Below are positions 46,617-56,571 of a stretch of 64,000 nt of DNA, piece by piece; positions within the stretch are counted from its first letter, which is position 1, and each line of letters opens with the position of its first letter. The notes under the pieces were generated by a model that saw only the letters and a list, made by a program, of their open reading frames with translations, did not search any database and was not told the origin of the DNA. The translations under genes and the position numbers were made by a program. The stretch is from Mesorhizobium sp. CAU 1732 (GTDB lineage: Bacteria > Pseudomonadota > Alphaproteobacteria > Rhizobiales > Rhizobiaceae). Location: the NCBI RefSeq assembly GCF_039888675.1, contig NZ_JBDQQR010000001.1, forward strand, positions 806,001 to 870,000, read 5' to 3'.

Positions 46617-47783
46617 TCAGCCGACGACGCCCTCGCTGGCAAGCCTGTCGATCTCGTCATTGTCGATACCGAGCGCGACAAGCGTCGTGCGGATATCGGT
46701 GGAGGCAAGATTCGCGACCTGGCTTTGCGTGCGCGAGAAGCGCGGCGCGGGCGCAGGGCGGGTCATGCCCGATGTGGTGACATGGGTCGCGCGCGCGCGG
46801 TTATGCGGATGCGCCGGCGCTTCCTGCAAGGACAGGACCGGCGCGACGCAGGCGTCCGTCTGTTCGAAATGCGCGGCCCATTCGTCCCGCGGGCGCAGCG
46901 CGATCCGGGCGGCGATTTCCCTTCGCATGTCGCTCCATGCGGAAAGATCGTACTGCAAGGCGAGGAAACGGCTGTCGAGCGGCAGAAGCTTGCAGAATTC
47001 GGCAAAGAACTGCGGTTCGAGACACGCTACCGCGACATGACCGCCATCGGCACAGGCATAGGTGTCATAGAAGGGGCAGCCGGAATCGAGCAGGTTGGAC
47101 CCGCGTGCGTCGCGCCAGAGCCCGGCGGTCATGAAGCCGAAGAACGGCGAGGCCAGCATCGACGCGCCGTCGATCATCGCGGCATCCACGATTTGGCCAC
47201 GCCCCGAGCGCGACCGCTCCAGAAGCGCTGCGAGAAGGCCCATGATCAGGAACATCGTGCCGCCGCCATAGTCGGCGACGAGGTTGAGCGGCGGGACGGG
47301 CTTGCCGTCCTTCGGCCCGATGGCGTGAAGCACGCCCGACAGCGCGAGATAGGTCAGGTCGTGACCGGCCGTCGACGCCAGCGGGCCGTCCTGGCCGAAC
47401 CCGGTCATGCGGCCGTAGACGATGCCGGGATTGCGCGCCATCGCCACATCCGGGCCGAGGCCGAGGCGTTCCATCGTGCCGGGCCGGAACCCCTCGACGA
47501 TCGCGTCGGCCTTCTCGATCATGCGCAGGACGAGATCGCGGCCTTCCGCGTGCTTGAGATCGACCTTGACGATCTCGCGGCCATGCCGGTCGAGGTCGAA
47601 AGCGGCCGGCACTTTGAGGAATGCCTGATCCTTCGCCAGCCGCTCGATGCGCACGACACGCGCACCCATTTCGGCCAGCATCAGGCCGGCGAGCGGAACG
47701 GGCCCGAGTCCCGCCATCTCGATGATGCTGAAGCCCGAAAGTGGCCCCGTCTTGTCCGAACCGCTCGCCTCCATCGCGGTCAC
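46617..47783 (-). CDS. CaiB/BaiF-family CoA transferase (alpha-methylacyl-CoA racemase-like)
   Basis: 388 residues, type III CoA-transferase fold: 'GFSIIEMAGLGPVPLAGLMLAEMGARVVRIER' at the N-terminus, 'KVDLKHAEGRDLVLRMIEKADAIVEGFRPG', and the 'GRMTGFGQDGP' region. These features resemble alpha-methylacyl-CoA racemases. It follows the SDR gene by 5 bases on the same strand; together they suggest oxidation of branched-chain fatty acyl or isoleucine-derived CoA esters. True transferase activity cannot be excluded. Confidence 0.88.
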   Translation of the reverse strand: MTAMEASGSDKTGPLSGFSIIEMAGLGPVPLAGLMLAEMGARVVRIERLAKDQAFLKVPAAFDLDRHGREIVKVDLKHAEGRDLVLRMIEKADAIVEGFRPGTMERLGLGPDVAMARNPGIVYGRMTGFGQDGPLASTAGHDLTYLALSGVLHAIGPKDGKPVPPLNLVADYGGGTMFLIMGLLAALLERSRSGRGQIVDAAMIDGASMLASPFFGFMTAGLWRDARGSNLLDSGCPFYDTYACADGGHVAVACLEPQFFAEFCKLLPLDSRFLALQYDLSAWSDMRREIAARIALRPRDEWAAHFEQTDACVAPVLSLQEAPAHPHNRARATHVTTSGMTRPAPAPRFSRTQSQVANLASTDIRTTLVALGIDNDEIDRLASEGVVG

Positions 47784-47788
47784 CAGTG

Positions 47789-48550
47789 CTATTTGGGAGC
47801 CATGCGGATCGCGCCGTCGAGGCGGATTACCTCGCCGTTGAGCATCTGATTCTCGACGATGTGGGTGGCGAGCGCGCCATATTCGGCCGGATCGCCGAGA
47901 CGCGACGGGAACGGAACCTGCTGGCCGAGCGACTTCTGCGCGTCTTCGGGAAGGCCGGCGAGCATCGGGGTCATGAAGATGCCGGGTGCGATGGTCATCA
48001 CGCGGATGCCCGAGCGTGCGAGGTCGCGTGCGATCGGCAAAGTCATGCCGACGACGCCACCCTTCGATGACGAATAGGCGGCCTGTCCGATCTGCCCGTC
48101 ATAGGCGGCGACGGATGCCGTGTTGACGATGACGCCGCGCTCGCCGCCGTCCAGCGGCTCAAGCTGCTCGGCCCGGCCTGCAAACAGGCGGATCATGTTG
48201 AAGGTGCCGATGAGGTTCACCTCGATGACCTTGCGGTACATATCCAGCGGGTGGATGCCGTCCTTGCTGGTCGTCTTCAGCGCGATGGCGATGCCGGCGC
48301 AGTTGATCAGGATGCGGGCTGCGCCGAGCTTCTCGGCGACTTCGGCCATCGCCGCTTCGCCGCCTTCGGCGCTGGAGACGTCGCACTTCACGGCGATGCC
48401 GCCGAGCTCGGCCGCCACCTTCTGCGCGCGATCGATGCCGACGTCGAAAATGGCGACCTTCGCGCCCTTCGCCGCCAGCGCGCGCGCGGTTGCCTCGCCG
48501 AGGCCCGAACCGCCGCCGGTGATTATGGCGACTTGTCCTGATGGGTTCAT
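47789..48550 (-). CDS. SDR-family 3-hydroxyacyl-CoA dehydrogenase (HSD17B10 type)
   Basis: 253 residues from ATG 48550 ([13 protein letters not shown]), with GGAGG upstream; the longer upstream frame is spurious. Cofactor motif [10 protein letters not shown], 'NCAGIA', '[24 protein letters not shown]' containing the Ser and YxxxK catalytic residues, and the C-terminal '[32 protein letters not shown]' typical of type II 3-hydroxyacyl-CoA dehydrogenases. It forms an operon with the CaiB-like gene. Confidence 0.92.
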   Translation of the reverse strand: MNPSGQVAIITGGGSGLGEATARALAAKGAKVAIFDVGIDRAQKVAAELGGIAVKCDVSSAEGGEAAMAEVAEKLGAARILINCAGIAIALKTTSKDGIHPLDMYRKVIEVNLIGTFNMIRLFAGRAEQLEPLDGGERGVIVNTASVAAYDGQIGQAAYSSSKGGVVGMTLPIARDLARSGIRVMTIAPGIFMTPMLAGLPEDAQKSLGQQVPFPSRLGDPAEYGALATHIVENQMLNGEVIRLDGAIRMAPK

Positions 48551-48635
48551 GGAAATCCTCCGAATTTTGTTATGATGCAAAACAATCTTGCCCCATCTTA
48601 GCGATCCGCGGGATGCAGATGCAAGATGGGCAGGA

Positions 48636-49652
48636 TCATTCGCTGCGGGTCGAGCCCTCATGCAGCGAGGCCATGACGCGCTTGGCTTCGTCCAGGAGTT
48701 CGTCCGCCCTTTCGGGACCGAAAGGCGCATAGAGATTGAGCGTGATGGGGTAGCCGAAGACCTGGGAAAACGCGCCGAGCACCATGATCGGCCGCGTGAT
48801 CGTGCCGTTGCTCGCAACGGTGTAGGTGAAGATGTAGACTGCACGCTCGTCGGTATCGACATGGCGTTGAAAACGATCTTCGAATGCGACGCCGCTTGAT
48901 CGCGCGATGCGGTCCACAACCTCGTCCAACGCCTGGTTCAATGGCGATTTGTCCTCGCCCAGTTGGCTGAACAGGCCTTCATAGTAGTCGATGGCGCTGG
49001 CGAGCGACCGATCGGGCAGGGCTATCGGCGAGCCATCGGGACCGTGGGGCGCAAGCAGCGCCGCCCAGCGATCCGGTAATTCGAAGTTGTCGACATCGAT
49101 GCGGATCGCTTCGATAAGGCCGCACTCCAGAAAGAACGCGATCGGCAGGTTCTGCTCGACGATCCCGGCGGCAAACTCATGGTACTGCGCCTCGGCGTCG
49201 CTGCGCTCGCCGTCGACACGGCACAGGCCATCGGGCGGCGACAGGCGCACGTCTACGCCGGCCAACCCTACAAGGGCCGGCTCAACGACCTCCGAGAGCG
49301 ACATGCCGTCGAGCGAGAAATTGACGACGATCTCGGTCTTGCGGCCGGCAAGAATGCCGGATGCCGCCGTAAAGGGCTCGCAGCGCAGCAATGCCCGCAC
49401 CGCGCTCTGCTCGAACGCCGTCGCTTCGGGCGAGGATGATGGATCGAGGACTTCGGGAGGCCGTGCAAAGCTGCCGTCCGATCGCAGCGCGATCGAAATT
49501 CGTGCCGCCGATGACGATGGCGGCGGTGTCCAGCAGGGCTGGATCGCCTGTGCGAGAACTCTGGCAAGGGGCTCGTCGCTGGCGTGCGCCGGGGCAAGGT
49601 GACAAAGCGACATGGCGAGCAAGCCGACGGCGACGAGAGTGTGTTTGCCCAA
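48636..49652 (-). CDS. Secreted hypothetical protein with TonB-C-like domain
   Basis: 338 residues from TTG 49652, chosen because GGGAG lies about 8 bases upstream and a signal peptide follows at once (hydrophobic [21 protein letters not shown]); no good ATG is nearer. Residues ~40-115 resemble a TolA/TonB C-terminal domain ('[13 protein letters not shown]', '[10 protein letters not shown]', '[11 protein letters not shown]'). The rest (~120-338) is unassigned and includes '[13 protein letters not shown]'-like acidic stretches. No TonB helix or Pro-rich spacer is present, so it is not a TonB. Function is unknown. Confidence 0.68.
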   Translation of the reverse strand: MGKHTLVAVGLLAMSLCHLAPAHASDEPLARVLAQAIQPCWTPPPSSSAARISIALRSDGSFARPPEVLDPSSSPEATAFEQSAVRALLRCEPFTAASGILAGRKTEIVVNFSLDGMSLSEVVEPALVGLAGVDVRLSPPDGLCRVDGERSDAEAQYHEFAAGIVEQNLPIAFFLECGLIEAIRIDVDNFELPDRWAALLAPHGPDGSPIALPDRSLASAIDYYEGLFSQLGEDKSPLNQALDEVVDRIARSSGVAFEDRFQRHVDTDERAVYIFTYTVASNGTITRPIMVLGAFSQVFGYPITLNLYAPFGPERADELLDEAKRVMASLHEGSTRSE

Positions 49653-49731
49653 AAAGACCGCTCCCTGCAGGTTACACGAACCAAGGATGAGGGCTCCGTT
49701 AAACAGGAACCCGTGCGGTCGTGTCCAGCCG

Positions 49732-51141
49732 CTATGCCGCGGAAGCGTCGATGTCGCGAACAAGCACTGGTTTGCCGGGGCGTTCGAGGTCACGCAGGAA
49801 GCTCTCCAGCCAGGTCTGCGCGTTCTGTTCGGAGACCCGCGCGCGCAGCGCCTTCTGGCGATCCTTGCGCTCGTCCAGATCCATGTAGAGCGCGCGGTTG
49901 ATGGCTTCCGCCATGCCGTCAATGTCGTAGGGATTGACGATCAGCGCTTCCCTGAGCTCTTCCGCCGCGCCCGCGAACTGGGAAAGGACGAGAACGCCGG
50001 GGTTCTCGTCGTCCTGCGCGGCGACGAATTCCTTGGCGACCAGGTTCATGCCGTCGCGCAAGGGCGTGACGAGGCCGACCCGGCTCGCGCGGAACAGCGA
50101 CGCCAGCGTCTCGCGCGCGACCGGCCGGTGGATGTAGCGCAGCGGGGTCCAGTTGAAGTCCGAGAAGCGGCCGTTGATCGAGCCGGTGAGGCCTTCGAGC
50201 TCCTCGCGAATGTCGGAATAGGCGTTGACGTCCTCCCGCGTCGGCGGCGCGACCTGGAGGAAGGTGACCTTTTTCTCAAGCTCGGGATGCAGCGACAGGA
50301 GCCGGCTGAACGCCCGGAACCGGTCCGGCAGGCCCTTGGAATAGTCGAGACGGTCGACGCCGATGATCTGCTTGCGGCCGAGCACTTCGCGCCGCTGCGA
50401 ATCGATGCGCACATCGTCGGGCGTCTGCTCCGCCATCTCGCGGAATGCATCTGCATCGACGCCGATCGGATAGCGGCGGATGGTGATCAGACGGCGGTCG
50501 ACGCGAACCGTGTCCTCGTCCACGCTTTCGGCCATGCCCCACTCGTCCAGATAGTGGCGGAAATTCGCGACGTCGGTCGACGTCTGGAAGCCGATGACGT
50601 CATACTGCATCAGCGCCTCGACCAGTTCGCGATGGTTGGGCGTCGCCGCCAGAAGGTCGAGCGGCGGGAAGGGGATGTGCAGGAAGAAGCCGGTGCGCTG
50701 GCGACAGCCGAGATTGCGCAGCGCCTGCGCGAGCGGGATCAGATGATAGTCATGGACCCAGACGATATCGTCGTCGGCGAGATGCGGCGCGAGAAGCGAT
50801 GCGAACTGCAGGTTCACGCGCATGTAGCCCTCGAAGAAGGCCGGGCGGAACGACACCAGATCGAGCCGGTAGTGGAACAGCGGCCAGAGCACGCTGTTGG
50901 CGTAGCCGATATAGTAGTCGTTGTAGTCCTCCTGCCGGATCGGCATCGAGATCATACGCACATTGCCGATCTCGTCGACCTTGGCTTCGGTCGGCCGTGT
51001 GGCGACCGTCTCGCCATCCCAGCCGAACCAGACGCCGCCACGCTCGCGCAGGGCATCGGCGAGGCCGACGGCAAGCCCGCCCGACTGGCTGGATTTTCGA
51101 AGATCCGCGACGCGGTTGGAAACGACGACAAGTCTGCTCAT
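49732..51141 (-). CDS. otsA: Alpha,alpha-trehalose-phosphate synthase OtsA
   Basis: 469 residues from ATG 51141. Glycosyltransferase family 20: '[24 protein letters not shown]', 'WFGWDGE', '[14 protein letters not shown]', '[15 protein letters not shown]' and '[13 protein letters not shown]'. It makes trehalose 6-phosphate from UDP-glucose and glucose 6-phosphate for osmotic and desiccation protection. Its ATG overlaps the otsB stop by 4 bases. Confidence 0.96.
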   Translation of the reverse strand: MSRLVVVSNRVADLRKSSQSGGLAVGLADALRERGGVWFGWDGETVATRPTEAKVDEIGNVRMISMPIRQEDYNDYYIGYANSVLWPLFHYRLDLVSFRPAFFEGYMRVNLQFASLLAPHLADDDIVWVHDYHLIPLAQALRNLGCRQRTGFFLHIPFPPLDLLAATPNHRELVEALMQYDVIGFQTSTDVANFRHYLDEWGMAESVDEDTVRVDRRLITIRRYPIGVDADAFREMAEQTPDDVRIDSQRREVLGRKQIIGVDRLDYSKGLPDRFRAFSRLLSLHPELEKKVTFLQVAPPTREDVNAYSDIREELEGLTGSINGRFSDFNWTPLRYIHRPVARETLASLFRASRVGLVTPLRDGMNLVAKEFVAAQDDENPGVLVLSQFAGAAEELREALIVNPYDIDGMAEAINRALYMDLDERKDRQKALRARVSEQNAQTWLESFLRDLERPGKPVLVRDIDASAA

Positions 51142-51968
51142 GAGGGGGTACTCCGATCTCTTTGTGTCCGGTCGGGCGATGCGTCGCGCTCCGCACTGCG
51201 CGCCAAAGCATCGAGCCACGTCCAGAAGTCCGTTATTGCGTCGAACCGCCGTCGCGCGGCGGTGTTCCCGGGGCCGACCTTGAAGCCCAGGCCGCCGAGG
51301 GACTTCGCGCGCGCGATGCCGTCCTCGTCGGTCACGTCGTCGCCGACGAAGAGCGGTGTCTTTCCCGCAAAGGGCGGCATCGCCATGAAGTGCGAGACCG
51401 CGTCGCCCTTGCTGCGCCCGCCGAGACGCAACTCGACGACCATCTTGCCATGCATCATCTCGATGCCCGGAAATTGGCTCGCGAGCATCGATCCGAAGGA
51501 CACGGCCTCGTTTTCCATATCCGGGCGCAGCCGGTAGTGCAGCGCGACGGACCCTGGCTTCGTCTCCGCGATCAGCCCGGTGTGCTGTTCCGAAAAGCGC
51601 GTAAGCGCTGCCGACAGATGCGTGACCGTCGAGGCGTCGAACGGAGCCGTCGCGAGCGTGCCGTCGGGGTTGCGGTACTGGAGGCCGTGCACGCCGGCGA
51701 GGGCGGGTCGGAAGTCGCCCAGATGCTGGTCGAGTTGCTCGATCGGACGGCCCGATACGACGGCGAGTGCGCCGTTCGATGCATGATGAAGCGTGCGGAG
51801 GTTCGCGACGACCCGTGGATCGATCAGGACCTGATCGGGGATCGGGACGATTTCGGCGAGTGTGCCGTCAAAGTCGAAGAAGAAGGCGGTACTGGAGGGA
51901 TCGACCGCATCACGATCAGGGGGCGTCGGCTCCCTGCGCGATACGAGGTCTGGTTGCGTCATACTCAT
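51138..51968 (-). CDS. otsB: Trehalose-phosphatase OtsB
   Basis: 276 residues. HAD-family phosphatase with nucleophile motif FFFDFDGTLAEIV, 'VVSGRPIEQLDQHL', and 'TPLFVGDDVTDEDGI' (motif IV). It dephosphorylates trehalose 6-phosphate to trehalose. It is upstream of and overlapping otsA, so the operon order is otsB-otsA. Confidence 0.96.
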   Translation of the reverse strand: MSMTQPDLVSRREPTPPDRDAVDPSSTAFFFDFDGTLAEIVPIPDQVLIDPRVVANLRTLHHASNGALAVVSGRPIEQLDQHLGDFRPALAGVHGLQYRNPDGTLATAPFDASTVTHLSAALTRFSEQHTGLIAETKPGSVALHYRLRPDMENEAVSFGSMLASQFPGIEMMHGKMVVELRLGGRSKGDAVSHFMAMPPFAGKTPLFVGDDVTDEDGIARAKSLGGLGFKVGPGNTAARRRFDAITDFWTWLDALARSAERDASPDRTQRDRSTPS

Positions 51969-52078
51969 TGCTCTGTGCCGTTCGCATTGAGCGCGAAGGG
52001 CTTCCTCGGTTGGCCACCGCAGACGCGGCGACGATGATCGGTTGCGCGGTTGAGACCTGCGTCAACCTCGGGAGTGGA

Positions 52079-52372
52079 TCAGAAATTCCACCATGCGCCG
52101 CATCCCGGTGCGGTGCTGCGGGCGGGCCTGACGTCCGCCTCGCGGGGGGCGGGCTTCGCTTCCGCGCCGACGAAGGACACGCGGAAGGCGTTTCCATGCT
52201 CCTGTTCGAGCGTGCGCGTGATCGAGTTCCTGATCTTGCGGACGAGACGCCGGCTGGCGTCGTCGTCTTCGTTGCCGCCGAGCGAAACGTTCACCTGCAC
52301 GGACCGATCGCGGTCCTTGCGGGCTGGCGTCGCAACACCGGCTGGTTTCTGGAGTTTGGTCGTGCCGAGCAT
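52079..52372 (-). CDS. Small hypothetical protein
   Basis: 97 residues; the ATG at 52372 has a perfect AGGAGG about 9 bases upstream, the best reason to accept it. It is basic at the N-terminus (KLQKPAGVATPARKDRDR) and soluble, with a possible dimer helix ('SRRLVRKIRNSITRTLEQEHG') and no known motif. It is alone between otsBA and the choline transporter. Function is not recognised. Confidence 0.6.
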   Translation of the reverse strand: MLGTTKLQKPAGVATPARKDRDRSVQVNVSLGGNEDDDASRRLVRKIRNSITRTLEQEHGNAFRVSFVGAEAKPAPREADVRPARSTAPGCGAWWNF

Positions 52373-52551
52373 CGTGTGCCTCCTGTACAGGGGTACTACG
52401 TTTCGCGTGACCGGCAGTTCCCGTCACGGCAGCCGCCGGATCACGAGAGCACCCAAGCCTATCTTGCTGCAGTGCGACAAACAACCGGCAGGCGGACATT
52501 TGTTCCTGGCGGAACGCGAACGGGCGTCCCCGGGCACCTGTCCCTACGCGG

Positions 52552-53733
52552 TCACCGGCGGATGACGGCCTTCAGGACGTCGCGGATTCCGATAGCCCCG
52601 ACGAAGCGCGAACTGTCGTCGAAGAGCGCCACAGGCGCTGTCTGCGACTGGTGCATCGCCTGCATGACGGCCTTCAGCGACGTGCCGGGCCGTGCCCAGT
52701 AGACCTGATGCGAGTCCGGCGGCAGCGTCTCGAACGGATCGCAGGATGTCCACATGGCCGGGCTTCCGTTGCGCTCGGCGGCGACGACGAGGCCGTTGTC
52801 GTCGAGCCTGAAGCGTGTCGTGCGCCGCCGGTCGAGCCAGACCCATCCGTCACCGGCTTCCTCGAGGTCACGCTTGTCGCGCATGACATTCCAGGCGGTG
52901 AGGACCGACAGCGGGTTCACATTCGAGATGAACTCGCGCACGTAGTCGTTGGCGGGAGAGAGCACGATTTCCTCGGGCGCGCCACTCTGCACGATCTTGC
53001 CGCCTTCCATGATCGTGATGCGGTTGCCGATCTTGAGCGCTTCCTCCAGATCGTGGCTGACGAAGATGATCGTCTTGTGCAGGCGCTCCTGAAGCTCCAG
53101 CAACTCGTCCTGCAATTTGGTGCGGATGAGCGGATCGAGCGCGGAGAAGGGCTCGTCCATGAGAAGGATCGGCGCTTGCGTCGCGAAGGCGCGGGCAAGA
53201 CCGACACGCTGCTGCATGCCGCCGGACAGTTCGTGTGCGTATTTCTTCGCCCATTGCGTCAGGCCGACGAGTTCGAGCTGCGCAGCCACCCGCTCGCTGC
53301 GCTCTTTTGCCGGAAGCCCGGCCAGTTCGAGGCCGAAGCCGACATTTTCCTCCACGGTGCGCCACGGCAAAAGCGCGAACTGCTGGAAGACCATCGCCAC
53401 GCATTCGCGCCGGATTTTGCGCAGTTCGGCTGCGGAACAGGTGACAACATCGGCCGACCAGTCGCCGTCATGCACGATGACATTGCCGCGCGTGACCTTG
53501 TTGAGGCCGTTCACGGCGCGCAGGAGGGTCGATTTGCCCGAGCCGGAGAGGCCCATGAGCACGGAAATCTCGCCCTGCTCGACGGAGAGAGTCGCGCCGG
53601 CGCAACCGATCACCGCGCCGGTCTTTGCGAGGATTTCGGCGCGGTCCGCGCCCGCATCGACCATGCGGACGGCCTCGGCCTGCTCCCTGCCGAAGATGAT
53701 ATCGACGTCCTTGAACTCGACGGCGACGCTCAT
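52552..53733 (-). CDS. choV: Choline/glycine-betaine ABC transporter ATPase (ChoV/ProV type)
   Basis: 393 residues from ATG 53733; the frame is open further but inside the permease gene. Walker A MGLSGSGKSTLLR, signature 'ELSGGMQQRVGLARAF', Walker B ILLMDEPFSALDP, H-loop VSHDLEEAL and a C-terminal CBS-like regulatory region ('VALFDDSSRFVGAIGIRDVL'). It is the motor of a quaternary-amine importer. Its start overlaps the permease stop by 4 bases. Confidence 0.92.
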   Translation of the reverse strand: MSVAVEFKDVDIIFGREQAEAVRMVDAGADRAEILAKTGAVIGCAGATLSVEQGEISVLMGLSGSGKSTLLRAVNGLNKVTRGNVIVHDGDWSADVVTCSAAELRKIRRECVAMVFQQFALLPWRTVEENVGFGLELAGLPAKERSERVAAQLELVGLTQWAKKYAHELSGGMQQRVGLARAFATQAPILLMDEPFSALDPLIRTKLQDELLELQERLHKTIIFVSHDLEEALKIGNRITIMEGGKIVQSGAPEEIVLSPANDYVREFISNVNPLSVLTAWNVMRDKRDLEEAGDGWVWLDRRRTTRFRLDDNGLVVAAERNGSPAMWTSCDPFETLPPDSHQVYWARPGTSLKAVMQAMHQSQTAPVALFDDSSRFVGAIGIRDVLKAVIRR

Positions 53734-54590
53734 TTGCGGACATCCTGTCCGATGCGGGCCATGCGATCGAGGATGATGGCAAGCACGACGATCGCAAGGC
53801 CAGCCTCCAGGCCCAGCGGTATCTGCATCGAATTGAGCGCGCGCACGACAGGGCGGCCGAGCCCGTTCGCGCCGATGAGTGCGGCGATCACCACCATCGA
53901 CAGGCAGAGCATGATGCACTGGGTGAGGCCGGCCATGATCGTCGGCAGTGCTGCGGGCAACTCGACTTTCCAGAGAAGCTGACGCTTCGTCGCGCCGAAG
54001 GCCTCGCCGGCTTCAAGCATCGGCTTCGGCACAGAGGTGATGCCGAGATAGGTGAGGCGGATCGGCGCGGGGCAGGCGAAGATCACGGTTACGATGAGGC
54101 CCGGCGCAACACCGAGGCCGAACAGGATCAGGACCGGGATCAGATAGACGAAGGTCGGCAGCGTCTGCATCAGGTCGAGGACCGGCTGCAGGAACCGGTA
54201 GACGCGCTCGTTATGCGCCGCCCAGATGCCGATCGGAACACCAATGGCCATCGACGCGGTAGCGGCTGCGACGACGAGCACCAACGTCTCGACCGTCTCC
54301 TTCCAGAGCCCCTGGTTGAGAATGAACAGAAAGCCCAGCGCGACACCGAGGCTCAACTGCCAGGAGCGTTTCAGCACGAAGGCGAGCGCCGCGATCAGCG
54401 CGATGACGGCGATCGGCGGCAGCCAGAGAAGCGATGCGATCAGGCCGTTGAGGAAGGAGGTTAGGACGCTTGCCAGCGAATCGAAGAACCACGCGAAGTT
54501 CGTCGTCAGGAACTGGAAAAAGTCGCTTCCCCACTCGCCCACCGCGATCTTGCGATCCTTGCTGGCGACCCACGCGGAAATCGGATCCAT
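53730..54590 (-). CDS. choW: Choline/glycine-betaine ABC transporter permease (ChoW/ProW type)
   Basis: 286 residues with about six membrane helices; the coupling motif 'GEAFGATKRQLLWKVELPAALPTIMAGLTQ' is the EAA loop. The N-terminal ~90 residues precede the first conserved helix, as in ProW. It partners the following ATPase and the upstream binding protein. Confidence 0.92.
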   Translation of the reverse strand: MDPISAWVASKDRKIAVGEWGSDFFQFLTTNFAWFFDSLASVLTSFLNGLIASLLWLPPIAVIALIAALAFVLKRSWQLSLGVALGFLFILNQGLWKETVETLVLVVAAATASMAIGVPIGIWAAHNERVYRFLQPVLDLMQTLPTFVYLIPVLILFGLGVAPGLIVTVIFACPAPIRLTYLGITSVPKPMLEAGEAFGATKRQLLWKVELPAALPTIMAGLTQCIMLCLSMVVIAALIGANGLGRPVVRALNSMQIPLGLEAGLAIVVLAIILDRMARIGQDVRK

Positions 54591-54660
54591 TGGTCCTCCG
54601 GTTAAACTGCTGCGGGACGAGGGTGTTGCCAGTCGGGCAATTCAGCGTTTCGTGGCGCAG

Positions 54661-54684
54661 CCCTCTGCCCGGCAGGACAGAGGG
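54661..54684. terminator. Intercistronic hairpin between choX and choW
   Basis: CCCTCTG (54661-54667) pairs with CAGAGGG (54678-54684) around a 10-base loop, in the 143-base gap downstream of choX. With no T run it is more likely an mRNA-stabilising or attenuating hairpin that raises choX over choWV than a full terminator. It resembles palindromic intergenic repeats common in Rhizobiales (from memory). Confidence 0.5.
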
Positions 54685-54733
54685 GGCAACGGAGGGCTCA
54701 GGCGACGCCTGTTACCCCCGCCCTTCACTACAC

Positions 54734-55681
54734 CTACAGCCCGAGTTCGGCCTTCACTGCCGCCGCGCCGTCTTCGCCTTCGAACGTCGTCACGCCGGCG
54801 AGCCAGGTGTCGAGCGCGGCCGGGTTGGCCTTGAGCCATGCGGTCGCCGCGTCCTCGGCATCCGTGCCGTCGTTGAGGATCGCGCCCATGATCTCGTTTT
54901 CCATTTCGAGCGAGAACACCATGTTGGTGAGCAGCTTGCCGACATTCGGGCATTCGGTGGCGTAGCCCTTGCGGACGTTGGTGTGCACGGTCGCGCCGCC
55001 GTAATTGGGACCGAATACGTCATCGCCGCCGTCGAGATAGGCCATCTCGATATTGGCGTTCATCGGATGCGGCTCCCAGCCGAGGAAGACCACGTCCTGC
55101 TTGGAATTCGCCGAACGCTGGACCTGGCTGAGCATGCCCGCTTCCGAGCTCTCGACGACCTCGAAGCCGGCGAGATCGAACTGACCGGCCGCGATCATGT
55201 CGAGGATCAGGCGGTTGCCGTCATTGCCGGGCTCGATGCCGTAGATCTTGGAGCCGAGCTTGTCCTTGAACTTCGCGATGTCGGCGAAGGTCTTGAGGCC
55301 GGCGTCGTAGGTGTATTGCGGCACCGCGAGCGTGTATTTCGCGCCTTCGAGGTTGGTGACCAGCGTCTCCACCGAGCCGTCCTCGCGATAGGGCGCGATG
55401 TCGGCTTCCATCGTCGGCATCCAGTTGCCGAGGAACACGTCCACGTCGCCGTTCTTGAGCGAGGCGTAGGTGACCGGCACGGAGAGGACCTGCGTCTCCG
55501 GCTCGTAGCCAAGCGCGTCAAGCACCACGGACGCGGTCGCGGTGGTGGCGGTGATGTCGGTCCAGCCGACATCGGAGAAGGTGATGGACTGGCAGCTCGC
55601 CGGATCGGCGGCAAGCGCGCTGCCGGCTCCGAGCGTGGTCGAAAAGGCGAGTGTGATCAGGAATGTCCTGCTGCGTGACAT
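54734..55681 (-). CDS. choX: Choline/betaine ABC transporter substrate-binding protein (ChoX type)
   Basis: 315 residues with a signal peptide ending near GSALAADPAS. OpuAC/ChoX fold: 'SCQSITFSDVGWTDITATTATASVVLDALGYEPE', 'VDVFLGNWMPTMEADIAPYRED', 'VVFLGWEPHPMNANI', with Trp residues expected in the quaternary-amine box. The gene order choX-choW-choV matches the rhizobial choline importer choXWV. Glycine-betaine or proline-betaine as ligand is also possible. The downstream hairpin may boost its level over the transporter subunits. Confidence 0.9.
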   Translation of the reverse strand: MSRSRTFLITLAFSTTLGAGSALAADPASCQSITFSDVGWTDITATTATASVVLDALGYEPETQVLSVPVTYASLKNGDVDVFLGNWMPTMEADIAPYREDGSVETLVTNLEGAKYTLAVPQYTYDAGLKTFADIAKFKDKLGSKIYGIEPGNDGNRLILDMIAAGQFDLAGFEVVESSEAGMLSQVQRSANSKQDVVFLGWEPHPMNANIEMAYLDGGDDVFGPNYGGATVHTNVRKGYATECPNVGKLLTNMVFSLEMENEIMGAILNDGTDAEDAATAWLKANPAALDTWLAGVTTFEGEDGAAAVKAELGL

Positions 55682-55879
55682 AGAATTCTCCCATTCAGGC
55701 TGTCATGAGGACGGGCTTGTCGCCCGGCTGAATTATTAGCCGTAAGCAAACACCATTCTTCGTGCGTTTCAACCCGCACACGTGCCGGCGGACGACATCG
55801 GGAGCGTCGCGACGTCGTTTTTCGTGGAAGCGTGCAGATCGCATCTCCCATCCCGGCGCATCTTGCGATTAATAGCGCC

Positions 55880-56494
55880 ATGGCCAAGCTCTACTTCCAC
55901 TATGCGACGATGAATGCCGGCAAGACGACGATGCTGCTGCAGGCATCGTACAACTACCGCGAACGCGGCATGGCGACGATGCTGTTCGTCGCCGGGCACT
56001 ACAGGCGCGACGACAGCGCCGGCTACATCTCGTCGCGTATCGGTCTCGAGGCCGATGCCGAGATGTTCCGCGATGGCGATGATTTGTTCGAGCGCATCCG
56101 CGATCACCACGACCACACGGCGACGCATTGCGTCTTCGTCGATGAGGCGCAGTTTCTCGAGGATGAACAGGTCTGGCAACTGGCGCGCGTCAGCGACAGG
56201 CTGAACATCCCGGTCATGTGCTACGGCTTGCGCACCGACTTCCAGGGCAAGCTCTTTCCGGGTTCCAAGGCGCTTCTGGCGCTCGCCGACGAGTTGCGCG
56301 AGGTCCGCACCATATGCCGTTGCGGGCGCAAGGCGACGATGGTCGTGCGGCTGGGCGAGGACGGAAAAGTCGCCCGGCAGGGCGCGCAGGTGGCGATCGG
56401 AAAGGACGTTTACGTCTCGCTTTGCCGGCGCCATTGGGAAGAAGAAATGGGACGCGTCGCGCCCGAGGACTTCATCGGCTTCACGGGCGGTTGA
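55880..56494 (+). CDS. tdk: Thymidine kinase
   Basis: 204 residues from ATG 55880 (MAKLYFHYATMNAGKTTMLLQ); an ATG 16 codons earlier lacks homology. The type II TK Walker A MNAGKTTMLLQASYNYRERG, 'VFVDEAQFL', 'CYGLRTDFQGKLFPGS' lasso region and Zn-binding Cys (CRCGRKAT, LCRRHW) are all present. It salvages thymidine to dTMP. Confidence 0.94.
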   Translation: MAKLYFHYATMNAGKTTMLLQASYNYRERGMATMLFVAGHYRRDDSAGYISSRIGLEADAEMFRDGDDLFERIRDHHDHTATHCVFVDEAQFLEDEQVWQLARVSDRLNIPVMCYGLRTDFQGKLFPGSKALLALADELREVRTICRCGRKATMVVRLGEDGKVARQGAQVAIGKDVYVSLCRRHWEEEMGRVAPEDFIGFTGG

Positions 56495-56571
56495 GCGTCG
56501 GATTGTGCGTCATGTCGACAAAGTGTGTTTGAGGCCTTGAGCCCGCCGCATCACGATGCGTATAAGCGCCG

